From Syntrophomonadaceae bacterium (GTDB taxonomy: Bacteria; Bacillota_D; Dethiobacteria; DTU022; PWGO01), in the NCBI GenBank assembly GCA_003554535.1, contig PWGT01000140.1:1-9858 (forward strand): a stretch of 9,858 nt of DNA. The letters are read 5' to 3'. The notes below the pieces were generated by a model. The model saw only the letters and a program-made list of their open reading frames with translations, had not been told where the DNA came from and made no database searches. The position numbers and the translations under genes are program-made. Numbering within the stretch: position 1 is the stretch's first letter; the number at the start of each line of letters is the position of its first letter. This document shows positions 1 through 6,175 of the stretch, piece after piece.

Positions 1-288
1 ATCCAATAACCAGGCCGCACCAACTTGTTTGGACCCCAGGTACTCAAACGGCCAGTCCTCGCCCAGCTCTTCAGTAGCTTCTTTGGCATCTTCAGGCTCT
101 AAGAAGCGGCAAATACTTTTAACCAGCCTTTTTAGAGCCTCTACATCGACGTCCTCCCGACGCCCAAAATTATATAAAACCTTGGCTTTAGGCGTTTTGG
201 TTTCGGGGTCGCGATAATTGTGGGCTAACTGAACGTATTGAACCTTGGATCCATCTTTATTTTTCCTGGTAGGAGTTCTTATATACAT
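1..288 (-). CDS. IS1634-family (IS4-like) transposase, N-terminal part, runs off the left edge
   Basis: This minus-strand reading frame starts at an ATG (286-288) and stays open for 96 codons to the window edge, so only the N-terminus is visible. It begins MYIRTPTRKNKDGSKVQYVQ and continues with LAHNYRDPET and KAKVLYNFGRRED. From memory this is the typical opening of IS1634-type DDE transposases, which are usually over 500 residues; the catalytic domain would lie outside the window. The protein would act as a cut-and-paste transposase on the ends of its own element. The start is supported by the match to the family N-terminus and by a promoter immediately upstream, although no SD with usable spacing precedes it. 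It is transcribed divergently from the glycan operon. Whether the whole gene is intact cannot be judged here. Confidence 0.8.
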   Translation of the reverse strand, partial: MYIRTPTRKNKDGSKVQYVQLAHNYRDPETKTPKAKVLYNFGRREDVDVEALKRLVKSICRFLEPEDAKEATEELGEDWPFEYLGSKQVGAAWLLD

Positions 289-294
289 ACCTAC

Positions 295-323
295 ATTATA
301 GCATAAATATTTCATCTGTGCAA
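295..323 (-). promoter_or_regulatory. Sigma-A-type promoter of the IS1634-type transposase
   Basis: On the minus strand, TTGCAC (318-323) is followed after 17 bp by a perfect TATAAT (295-300), which is preceded by TGC (301-303), an extended -10 motif. The -35 box matches the consensus only in its first three bases. The expected transcription start, seven bases beyond the -10 box, falls on the A of the transposase ATG at 288. Confidence 0.65.
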
Positions 324-372
324 GCAAATTATCAAAAAACGTGTGCCTACAGCTTTTGGCGAATTTCTACAC

Positions 373-397
373 TTTTAGCCCTCATTTTTGGCTAAAA
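373..397. repeat. Perfect 8-bp inverted repeat (hairpin) near the IS1634-type element's end
   Basis: TTTTAGCC (373-380) and GGCTAAAA (390-397) flank a 9-base loop. Neither strand has a T-run after the stem, so it does not look like an intrinsic terminator. It lies upstream of the transposase promoter and may be a sub-terminal transposase-binding site or part of the element's end; the exact boundary of the IS is not visible. Confidence 0.5.
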
Positions 398-416
398 CAG
401 GTGCTATCGGGTTCAA

Positions 417-447
417 ATGTTACTACCAACTCTTCAAAGGCGGTTAA
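417..447. repeat. Left arm of an inverted repeat flanking the operon
   Basis: The 15-mer TACCAACTCTTCAAA (424-438) recurs as its reverse complement at 8454-8468, just past the operon's terminator. Similarity extends imperfectly on both sides: GGCGGTTA here against GGCGTTA on the other side, inward of the core. It sits between the IS1634-type DNA and the first operon gene. Confidence 0.6.
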
Positions 448-458
448 AGAGATAACAT

Positions 459-1574
459 ATGAAAATCTTACATATAAACTCATATTTCAGTAAGGCGCAA
501 TTCTATAATAACCTGTTCAAGGCTCAAAGGGCTAATGGATTGACTCCATTTATATATATTCCAGTCGCTTCAAACGAGAATACAGCAAGCATTCCTTGTA
601 GCCAGGATGCGGATGTAAATGTAGTAAAGGCATATGGGAAATACGATAGGTATATGTTTCACTTAAAGCAAAAGAAGATTTTAAATGATATTCTAAAAAG
701 GTATGATTTTAAAAAGATTGACTTGATGCATGCCCATTCTCTTTTTTCTAACGGGTATACTGCTTATAAGTTAAATAAAAAGTACAAAATCCCCTATATT
801 GTGGCAGTGAGAGGAACAGATATAAATGTTTTCTTCAGGTATATGTTTCATCTAAGACGGGTAGGGATATCTATTTTAGATAAAGCCAGTAAAGTAATAT
901 TCTTATCTCCAGAGTATAAAAGAAATTCACTAAAGCCATATTTACCTAAAGGTAAACTAAAAGAAATCACGGAAAAAGCCTTAGTAATACCAAATGGTAT
1001 TGATAATTTTTGGTTAAATAATCGTTATAATCCGAAAAATTTAGAAACTGACAAAAAGATCAAAATACTCTTTGTCGGCCGGGTTTCGAAATTAAAGAAC
1101 ATTACTACCACCATTAATGCATGCATAATCTTGATTAAACAAGGATTCAATGTGGATTTTACCATAGTAGGAAAGGTTGAAGATCAAAGTGAATTAAAAA
1201 AGTTACAAGGATATGATTTTGTAAAATATATAGGGCCATGTGAAAAAGAAAGACTAATTGAATATTACCAGAATAATGATATATTTGTAATGCCATCACG
1301 GATAGAAACATTTGGGCTGGTTTATGCCGAAGCTATGAGCCAGGGATTGCCAATAGTATACACCAAGGGTCAGGGTTTTGATGGTCAGTTTGAAGAAGGG
1401 GTTGTGGGATTTCACGTTGATTGTAACAACGCAGATGATGTTGCTAATGGAATTATTAAAATAATTAAAAATTATGAAAAACTATCTCGTAATTGCCTGA
1501 ATCTATGTGGTAAATTTAGTTGGGATAAAATCTCCAATGAATATGAAAGAGTATATGAAAGCATACAAAGGTAG
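459..1574 (+). CDS. GT4-family (GT-B fold) glycosyltransferase
   Basis: This is a retaining, nucleotide-sugar-dependent glycosyltransferase expected to work on the cytoplasmic face of the membrane and add a sugar to a polysaccharide or lipid-linked acceptor. The N-terminal acceptor domain begins MKILHINSYFSKAQFYNNLF and carries the typical HAHSLFSNGY segment. The C-terminal Glycos_transf_1 domain shows IPNGID (177-182), FVGRVSKLKN (about 205-214) and the EX7E signature ETFGLVYAE with glutamates at 283 and 291, followed by GLPIVYT. The length of 371 residues is normal for the family. The start has a modest SD-like AAAGAG (446-451) 7 bases upstream. No signal peptide or membrane segment is evident. 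Donor and acceptor cannot be read from sequence. It is the first gene of the operon and is visibly more AT-rich than the genes after 3514. Confidence 0.9.
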   Translation: MKILHINSYFSKAQFYNNLFKAQRANGLTPFIYIPVASNENTASIPCSQDADVNVVKAYGKYDRYMFHLKQKKILNDILKRYDFKKIDLMHAHSLFSNGYTAYKLNKKYKIPYIVAVRGTDINVFFRYMFHLRRVGISILDKASKVIFLSPEYKRNSLKPYLPKGKLKEITEKALVIPNGIDNFWLNNRYNPKNLETDKKIKILFVGRVSKLKNITTTINACIILIKQGFNVDFTIVGKVEDQSELKKLQGYDFVKYIGPCEKERLIEYYQNNDIFVMPSRIETFGLVYAEAMSQGLPIVYTKGQGFDGQFEEGVVGFHVDCNNADDVANGIIKIIKNYEKLSRNCLNLCGKFSWDKISNEYERVYESIQR

Positions 1575-1605
1575 CTATTTATAGTATAAGGAAAGAGTGC
1601 TAGGG

Positions 1606-1612
1606 AAAGGAG
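1606..1612 (+). promoter_or_regulatory. SD that sets the start of the first small gene
   Basis: AAAGGAG lies 8 bases before the ATG at 1621. It rules out the in-frame GTG at 1597, because the SD itself would then be inside the coding region. Confidence 0.8.
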
Positions 1613-1620
1613 CTTATGTA

Positions 1621-1815
1621 ATGAATTTATTAGTATTTGAACTGGCCAGGTCTGAAATTGGACTTGTTCCAGCTATAGGGGTAAAAAAATTCGTTATAGA
1701 AGATAACATAGGAGAAGGAATTCATATTCACTGGCACAACATCAGATTCAACATGAGCATCAAGGATTTTGAAATGTTTTGCGAACATATAGAAAAGACC
1801 AGGGAGGATCTATAA
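1621..1815 (+). CDS. Small protein of unknown function, paralog A (64 residues)
   Basis: I do not recognise a named family. The 64-residue protein has a central signature IHIHWHNIRFNMS (34-46) followed by a short amphipathic helix with F50 and F53. Almost the same signature occurs in the next gene, so the two are tandem paralogs. There is no signal peptide or membrane segment, and it is probably a small cytosolic beta-beta-alpha-like domain. The His pairs H35, H37 and H39 could bind metal, but this is speculation. The start is fixed by an AAAGGAG SD 8 bases upstream. Its stop codon abuts the ATG of the next gene, which argues for coupled translation. Proteins with an IHIH...NIR pattern are, in my recollection, seen near polysaccharide loci, but their role is unknown to me. 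Confidence 0.8.
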   Translation: MNLLVFELARSEIGLVPAIGVKKFVIEDNIGEGIHIHWHNIRFNMSIKDFEMFCEHIEKTREDL

Positions 1816-2016
1816 ATGGGGATAGTTAAAAAAACACTTGCCTCTTTTACATTATCAACAGGTGAAAGCTATGAAATTGAGTATAATGAAGATAGAGTTA
1901 TACATATCCATCTGGACAATATTCGAATAGATATGTCGGTTGTAGAATTCCAACAGTTTGTTGATACCGTCTTAAAGGGAAGAGATGAACTGCGGAGGCA
2001 GAAAAGTGAAATATAG
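1816..2016 (+). CDS. Small protein of unknown function, paralog B (66 residues)
   Basis: This 66-residue protein shares the signature IHIHLDNIRIDMS (29-41) and the following F-x-x-F helix (F45, F48) with the gene just upstream, indicating tandem duplication and divergence. It has a longer N-terminal beta-rich stretch (SFTLSTGESYEIEYNEDRV) and a basic C-terminus. AGGGAGG (1801-1807) sits 8 bases before the ATG, and the ATG directly follows the TAA of paralog A. Its 3' end overlaps the next gene by 11 bases if that gene starts at GTG 2006. The tight packing suggests the two small proteins and the nucleotidyltransferase-like protein are made together, perhaps as partners. Function is unknown. 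Confidence 0.8.
   Translation: MGIVKKTLASFTLSTGESYEIEYNEDRVIHIHLDNIRIDMSVVEFQQFVDTVLKGRDELRRQKSEI
1993..1998 (+). promoter_or_regulatory. SD favouring a GTG start at 2006
   Basis: CGGAGG lies 7 bases before GTG 2006. The competing ATG at 1985 has only AAAGGGA (1974-1980) at a 4-base spacing, which is less favourable. Confidence 0.6.
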
Positions 2017-2782
2017 CAAAAAGGAAACAGAAACCATTGTAAAGATATTTTATTTATTAGCCGAAAGAAATATTTTATATGTCGTCCTTAATGGATATGA
2101 TGGACTACCTGACTATATTGATGGAACTGACATTGACATTCTTGTTCATCCAAAAGATTTTTTTGAAGCAAAAACTCTTATGTCAAGAGACTTAAATAGT
2201 GGTAAGAACCCGTTATTAAGGTTGCAAAAGATCATCAGTAGATTTCTTTTGCGCTGCAAACTAGCAATTAAAAGCCCCGACAAGGCATTTTATGCATTAT
2301 TAAAAATTTTTAATAAATTTATGAGATTAAAAGTACCTCCCCACCAGAAATTTGAAGATACCAGTCCAAGGTACCTTGAGGCAAAGTTTCTAACTGGTAA
2401 TCTGGAAATACACTTAGTCAACCACCTTGCTTATAAATCGCCCAAGAACGGGAAAAAAATTCGAGTAGATCCAAGAATAGAAGAACTGTTATTTCAGCAC
2501 AGAAAGAAAAGGGGTGAGATTTATGTACCAAGCCCTCCTGAAGAACTCACCCACTTGATATGTAAAGGTTTATTTGATAAGAAGGGGGAATTTCCCGATT
2601 ACTATCTTGTTAAATTATCTTCATTTAGTGATTTGGTATTAAATACAAAGGATTTAGAGGAAAGGTTTAGAGAAATTACGGAATTATTGTTCTTCAAAGC
2701 CGATTCCCTAATCTATGATAATGTAAAGGACAAGAAATTCGAAGGTTTGAAACAAAAACTACTTAAATTCTCGGGTTATTAA
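2006..2782 (+). CDS. Nucleotidyltransferase-fold protein of a polysaccharide locus
   Basis: From GTG 2006 the protein has 258 residues. Its N-terminal part, VVLNGYDGLPDYIDGTDIDI (26-45), matches the nucleotidyltransferase-fold pattern of a glycine-rich turn followed by G-[ST]-D-x-D, giving metal ligands D42 and D44. A later LEIHLV strand (E134, H136) is in the right place for the third acidic position. The middle region, about 60-120, is very basic and helical, and might contact nucleic acid, membrane or a phosphorylated substrate. Proteins opening with a 'Y-V-hydrophobic-x-G-Y-x-G-L-P' segment are common in capsule and O-antigen clusters, where their substrate is not established to my knowledge. 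A longer form from ATG 1985 (265 residues) is possible. There is no signal peptide. It sits between the small paralogs and the ParB-like gene. Confidence 0.7.
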   Translation: MKYSKKETETIVKIFYLLAERNILYVVLNGYDGLPDYIDGTDIDILVHPKDFFEAKTLMSRDLNSGKNPLLRLQKIISRFLLRCKLAIKSPDKAFYALLKIFNKFMRLKVPPHQKFEDTSPRYLEAKFLTGNLEIHLVNHLAYKSPKNGKKIRVDPRIEELLFQHRKKRGEIYVPSPPEELTHLICKGLFDKKGEFPDYYLVKLSSFSDLVLNTKDLEERFREITELLFFKADSLIYDNVKDKKFEGLKQKLLKFSGY

Positions 2783-2805
2783 AAGTCTAATTTAGGAGCA
2801 TATAG

Positions 2806-3477
2806 ATGATCAGAGGGCTATTAAGGGTGGGTTATTCCGATATTAAAAACAAATTATTGTATGGCAGAATTGCACCTGTTTATTGTGAAAGGATATGGTT
2901 AAGCCCGGCGGAATGTACTATAGCTATTGATGATGGAGCAAAAATAATCCATGGTTTTGGCCCCTTTTTTCCTGGACAGGTAATTGATTATTGGCCTCCT
3001 GCAGAAGAAAAGAATATTATCCCCGTTATAGAGGTAAAGAAGATTAAATTCTCTATTGACCATTGGGTAAATGGGGTTAAATGGGAGAATACCGGCGCAT
3101 ATGAATACATGGAAATACTAATTGCCAAATCTAAACGAGGGATAGTTGATGGCTGCAGAACAGCTGATGATATTGTCAGGCGTTACAGTAAGTTAGATGA
3201 AATATTCAATCAAGTAAAAAAAGAGGGTAGGCTTCGAACAAAAAGAGAGATAAAAGAAGATAAAAATTTTCGGGAAAGAGATGGGATACGTATTCATGTT
3301 GGGCCCAATGGAGCGTTTATTTTAGATGGCGGCTATCATAGGTTTGCCATGGCCTTAATTTTAAATTTAAAAATGATACCGGCTCAGGTTACTTGTGTCC
3401 ATAAAGATGCAATTCCCAGTTTACCGTCTTTGCGAAAGGGAAATAGAGGTGCAAGAGGGAGAAAAAAGGGCCGGTAG
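2806..3477 (+). CDS. ParB/sulfiredoxin-like fold protein of a polysaccharide locus
   Basis: This 223-residue protein has a C-terminal segment RIHVGPNGAFILDGGYHRFA in which GGYHR (175-179) resembles the nucleotide-binding G-x-H/R-R turn of ParB/Srx-type domains. Upstream lie WENTGAYEYM (93-102), a DGC element and RYSKLDEIF. I recall similar proteins, often with GGxHR near the C-terminus, in capsule-type clusters of bacteria and haloarchaea, with no proven role. Chromosome partitioning is unlikely given the context; NTP-dependent modification is a guess. The start has AGGAG (2794-2798) 7 bases upstream. The last 14 residues are unusually rich in Lys/Arg (RKGNRGARGRKKGR), a tail I would not expect from the core family. 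It belongs to the AT-rich first half of the operon. Confidence 0.65.
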   Translation: MIRGLLRVGYSDIKNKLLYGRIAPVYCERIWLSPAECTIAIDDGAKIIHGFGPFFPGQVIDYWPPAEEKNIIPVIEVKKIKFSIDHWVNGVKWENTGAYEYMEILIAKSKRGIVDGCRTADDIVRRYSKLDEIFNQVKKEGRLRTKREIKEDKNFRERDGIRIHVGPNGAFILDGGYHRFAMALILNLKMIPAQVTCVHKDAIPSLPSLRKGNRGARGRKKGR

Positions 3478-3513
3478 AATCGGGAGATATGTCCCAGGAA
3501 GAAAGGTGAATCG

Positions 3514-4056
3514 ATGGAAAAGAAGGAATTGAAGTTTTGTGGGTGCTATGAAATAATTCCGAAAACATTTGCAGATCACAGAGGTCAACTAGTGAAACCC
3601 TTTAATGTTGATCTCTTTAAAGAAGTAGATATCATGCATGGATTTAATGAAACCTATTATTCTATTTCAAAGATGGGCGTATTGAGGGGACTACATTTTC
3701 AGGTTCCTCCTATGGACCATGCCAAGTTGGTCCACTGTATTAAGGGCAGGGTAATGGACGTTGCCGTAGATTTAAGGGTAGGCTCTCCCACTTTTGGTGA
3801 GTATGAGGTATTTCATCTCGATGAGAGTTTCCCCAGGATGATTTACCTTCCCGCAGGCTTTGCCCACGGATTTTTGGTCATGTCCATGGAAGCAGTCATG
3901 TTGTATAAAACCTCTACCGTCCATTCTGGTGAACACGATGGCGGTATTCACTGGAAGTCACTAGACATACCTTGGCAGGAAGATAATCCGATACTATCGG
4001 AAAAGGATAAAAACCTGCCTTATTTAAGTGATTATATAAGCCCTTTTAAGTATTAA
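3514..4056 (+). CDS. rfbC: RmlC-type dTDP/CDP-4-keto-sugar 3,5-epimerase
   Basis: The 180-residue cupin matches RmlC in length and order of motifs: DHRGQL (21-26), RGLHFQ (58-63), AKLVHC, GRVMDVAVDLR (78-88), GSPTFG, LPAGFAHGFLV (112-122), LYKTS (130-134) and IHWKSLDIPW (145-154). Catalytic candidates by comparison with RmlC are H61 (base), K71, H118 and Y131 (acid), all present. RmlC epimerises C3 and C5 of dTDP-4-dehydro-6-deoxyglucose on the way to dTDP-rhamnose. Here the next gene makes CDP-glucose and no RmlA, RmlB or RmlD is seen, so a different 4-keto sugar nucleotide may be the substrate. The start follows AAAGGTG (3502-3508) by 5 bases. The symbol reflects family similarity, not proven substrate. 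Confidence 0.85.
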   Translation: MEKKELKFCGCYEIIPKTFADHRGQLVKPFNVDLFKEVDIMHGFNETYYSISKMGVLRGLHFQVPPMDHAKLVHCIKGRVMDVAVDLRVGSPTFGEYEVFHLDESFPRMIYLPAGFAHGFLVMSMEAVMLYKTSTVHSGEHDGGIHWKSLDIPWQEDNPILSEKDKNLPYLSDYISPFKY

Positions 4057-4061
4057 CCCGA

Positions 4062-4077
4062 TAGAGGATTTCCTCTA
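4062..4077 (+). other. Intergenic hairpin between the epimerase and cytidylyltransferase genes
   Basis: TAGAGG (4062-4067) and CCTCTA (4072-4077) form a 6-bp stem with a four-base loop just after the epimerase stop codon. It is followed by CCAAAGG rather than a T-run, so it is not a typical terminator; it could be an mRNA processing or stability element. Confidence 0.45.
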
Positions 4078-4088
4078 CCAAAGGTTCT

Positions 4089-4093
4089 GGAGG
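4089..4093 (+). promoter_or_regulatory. SD that sets the start of rfbF
   Basis: GGAGG lies 9 bases before ATG 4103 but only 3 bases before the in-frame ATG 4097, so the downstream ATG is preferred. Confidence 0.75.
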
Positions 4094-4102
4094 TGAATGC
4101 TG

Positions 4103-4870
4103 ATGAAAGCAGTTATTCTTGCTGGAGGAATGGGGACCAGGATAATTGAGGAGTCGCAGCTCAAACCAAAACCCCTAGTTGAAATTGGGGGAAGACCAAT
4201 ACTTTGGCACATAATGAAACTTTATTCCTTTTATAACATTAACGACTTTATCGTCTGCTGTGGTTACAAAGGAAATATGATAAGGGATTTTTTTGCCAAC
4301 TACAACCTGTATGTCTCCGATGTTACCTTTGACCTTGCGAATAAAAAAGTAACGGTCCATAGAAACAATATTGAAACATGGAAGGTAACCCTTGTAGATA
4401 CCGGATTAAAGACAATGACAGGGGGCCGAATAAAAAGAATCAAGGGCTATCTTGATGAAGGCGAGGATTTTTGCTTGACCTATGGCGATGGTGTAGGGGA
4501 TGTTAATATTGAGGAATTGATCTCATTCCACAGATCCCACAATTGTCTGGCAACTGTAACGGCGGTACAACCTCCCGGCAGGTTCGGCAGGTTAAAGATA
4601 CAGGGTGATAAGGTTGTGGATTTCAAAGAGAAGGAAAGAGGTAGAGATTACATAAACGGCGGTTTTTTTGTCCTATCTCCCGGCATTTTCGATTATATAG
4701 AAGGGGATGATACCGTATGGGAAAGAGATCCCATGGAGAGGATGGTGTTGGAGGGACAGGTTGTAGCCTATCCACATAAAGGCTTCTGGCATCCGCTTGA
4801 CACAATGAGCGATAAATCATATATGGAAGATCTTATTACTTCAGAAAGTGCGCCCTGGATTTTATGGTAA
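4103..4870 (+). CDS. rfbF: Glucose-1-phosphate cytidylyltransferase
   Basis: The enzyme makes CDP-glucose and pyrophosphate from CTP and glucose 1-phosphate, the first committed step to CDP-linked deoxysugars. From ATG 4103 it has 255 residues, the usual length. The N-terminus MKAVILAGGMGTR (1-13) followed by KPKPLVEIGGRPILWHIM (21-38) is the sugar-nucleotidyltransferase signature. FIVCCGYKG, WKVTLVDTGLKTMTGGRIKR, YGDGVGDVNI (127-136, with D129 as likely metal ligand), TAVQPPGRFG, NGGFFVLSP, GFWHPLDTMSDK and the terminal APWILW are all hallmarks of RfbF rather than of dTDP- or UDP-specific enzymes. It follows the epimerase and precedes the oxidoreductase. The usual partner, CDP-glucose 4,6-dehydratase (RfbG), is not in the window. 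Confidence 0.93.
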   Translation: MKAVILAGGMGTRIIEESQLKPKPLVEIGGRPILWHIMKLYSFYNINDFIVCCGYKGNMIRDFFANYNLYVSDVTFDLANKKVTVHRNNIETWKVTLVDTGLKTMTGGRIKRIKGYLDEGEDFCLTYGDGVGDVNIEELISFHRSHNCLATVTAVQPPGRFGRLKIQGDKVVDFKEKERGRDYINGGFFVLSPGIFDYIEGDDTVWERDPMERMVLEGQVVAYPHKGFWHPLDTMSDKSYMEDLITSESAPWILW

Positions 4871-4901
4871 ACTACGTTGATGGGAAATGGAGGACTGATA
4901 G

Positions 4902-6170
4902 ATGTTTTTAGGTAGCATTATGGAGGAACTCTCCTCCAGGGAATTATCAAACAATCATATAAAGGTGGGAATCGTCGGGTCGGGTTTCATAGGCCGGGGC
5001 TTGATAAACCAGATAGAGCAGATGAAGGGAATTAAAGTATCTGCTTGTGCCGGGCGAAATGCTGAAAAGACTGCTGCTCTATTAAAGAAAGATAATCCCC
5101 ATCTGGATACTAAAGTCTGCTGTGACCTGAAAGAAGTAAATGAGACAATAGGCGGGAATAAAATCGCTGTTGCTGTTGATCCCTATATTCTTGCCAGGTC
5201 GGATATTGATATATTGGTTGAATGTACAGGCGATGTTGAGCTGGGAGCACAGATTTGCATTTCTGCCCTGGCAGAAAAAAAGGATTTCATTGCCAGCCCG
5301 GAAATGGATGTCACTTTGGGGCCATCTATGAAGAAGCTGGCAGACGAAAATAGAGTAATATATAGCGGTTATGACGGTGATGAGCCAGGAGCGGCAATGG
5401 AGCTTTATAGATATGTTTCCGTTTTGGGTTTTGAAATAATAGCCGCAGGTAAATTTAAGGCATTCTATAATCCCAATACAACACCTACATCGTCAGGCAA
5501 GTATGCAGATGAATTCGAGTTGAACCCCTATAAGTCGGCATCATTTGGCGACGGGTGCAAGATGAGTATTGAAATGGCCATACTGGCCAATGCTACAGGG
5601 TTAATTCCCGATACTAGGGGCATGCACCTTCCCATTGGAACACTGGATAGCTTGACGGATATCCTTTGCCTTGAAAGTGATGGAGGTATTTTAAGGACCA
5701 AGGGTGTAGTAGAGATTGTCAGGGGTGTTGAACCTAGTGGGGGTGTTTTTGTTGTTGGTTTTATGGAACATCCCCGTATAAGGAAAGACCTAAGATGCTT
5801 TAAAATGGGTGAAGGACCGAACTATCTCTTCTACAAGCCCTACCACCTTTGTTCAATTGAAATGCCCATTTCAATATTAAAGGCGGTAATCAATAGGGAG
5901 GCTACCATAGCGCCCCTGGGTCCTCCTGTTGCCCAGGTTTTTGCTACAGCCAAAAAGGATTTAATTCCTGGGGATAAACTTGACTGCATAGGCGGCTATA
6001 CTTTCAACGGCTTAATTGACCTTGACAGCAAGGTAAGGGAAGACAACCTGCTTCCCGTAGGAATTGCAGCAGGAGTGGAGATAACAAAACCAGTTAAAAA
6101 GGGACAACCAATTTCCGTGGAAGATGTGGAAATCGACTGTGATTCCCTTATCTGGAGACTCTGGAGGTGA
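4902..6170 (+). CDS. NAD(P)-dependent oxidoreductase, homoserine-dehydrogenase-like, with C-terminal SAF domain (COG4091-type)
   Basis: The 422-residue protein has an N-terminal Rossmann domain with VGIVGSGFIGRG (22-33; GxGxxG at 26-31), then LVECTGD (about 105-111) where the dinucleotide-binding domain ends. A conserved YSGYDGDEPGA stretch (154-164) lies in the presumed substrate site. The last 75 or so residues (about 345-420), with DLIPGDKLD, LLPVGIAAGVEI and KKGQPISVEDVEI, look like a SAF domain. This architecture corresponds to COG4091, often labelled 'predicted homoserine dehydrogenase'. In this setting it more likely oxidises or reduces a sugar-derived substrate than homoserine; that is inference. 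GGAGG (4889-4893) lies 8 bases before ATG 4902, so this start is preferred over ATG 4920. Its TGA lies within the SD of the next gene. Confidence 0.8.
   Translation: MFLGSIMEELSSRELSNNHIKVGIVGSGFIGRGLINQIEQMKGIKVSACAGRNAEKTAALLKKDNPHLDTKVCCDLKEVNETIGGNKIAVAVDPYILARSDIDILVECTGDVELGAQICISALAEKKDFIASPEMDVTLGPSMKKLADENRVIYSGYDGDEPGAAMELYRYVSVLGFEIIAAGKFKAFYNPNTTPTSSGKYADEFELNPYKSASFGDGCKMSIEMAILANATGLIPDTRGMHLPIGTLDSLTDILCLESDGGILRTKGVVEIVRGVEPSGGVFVVGFMEHPRIRKDLRCFKMGEGPNYLFYKPYHLCSIEMPISILKAVINREATIAPLGPPVAQVFATAKKDLIPGDKLDCIGGYTFNGLIDLDSKVREDNLLPVGIAAGVEITKPVKKGQPISVEDVEIDCDSLIWRLWR
6163..6170 (+). promoter_or_regulatory. SD overlapping the upstream stop codon, sets a TTG start
   Basis: GGAGGTGA contains the TGA stop (6168-6170) of the oxidoreductase gene and places GGAGG 8 bases before TTG 6176. 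The arrangement suggests translational coupling of the two genes. Confidence 0.7.
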
Positions 6171-6175
6171 CTTAA

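Noticed and set aside
29..217. Ser-rich 62-codon plus-strand frame near the left edge
   Set aside because: The opposite strand carries the recognisable IS1634-type N-terminus; the Ser-rich protein is an antisense artefact.
373..397. Perfect 8-bp hairpin considered as an intrinsic terminator
   Set aside because: Neither strand has a run of T residues after the stem, and it lies upstream of the transposase promoter.
1597..1620. GTG at 1597 as the start of the first small gene
   Set aside because: It would place the strong AAAGGAG SD inside the gene; ATG 1621 is correctly spaced.
1621..2782. A toxin-antitoxin (MNT/HEPN-like) reading of the small genes plus the nucleotidyltransferase-fold gene
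   Set aside because: The fold motif alone is not enough. There are two small paralogs rather than one HEPN partner, no HEPN RX4-6H motif is evident, and the genes are embedded in a polysaccharide operon.
2806..3477. A genuine chromosome-partitioning ParB
   Set aside because: There is no helix-turn-helix domain, no ParA neighbour and no parS-like site; only the small GGYHR region resembles the ParB/Srx fold.
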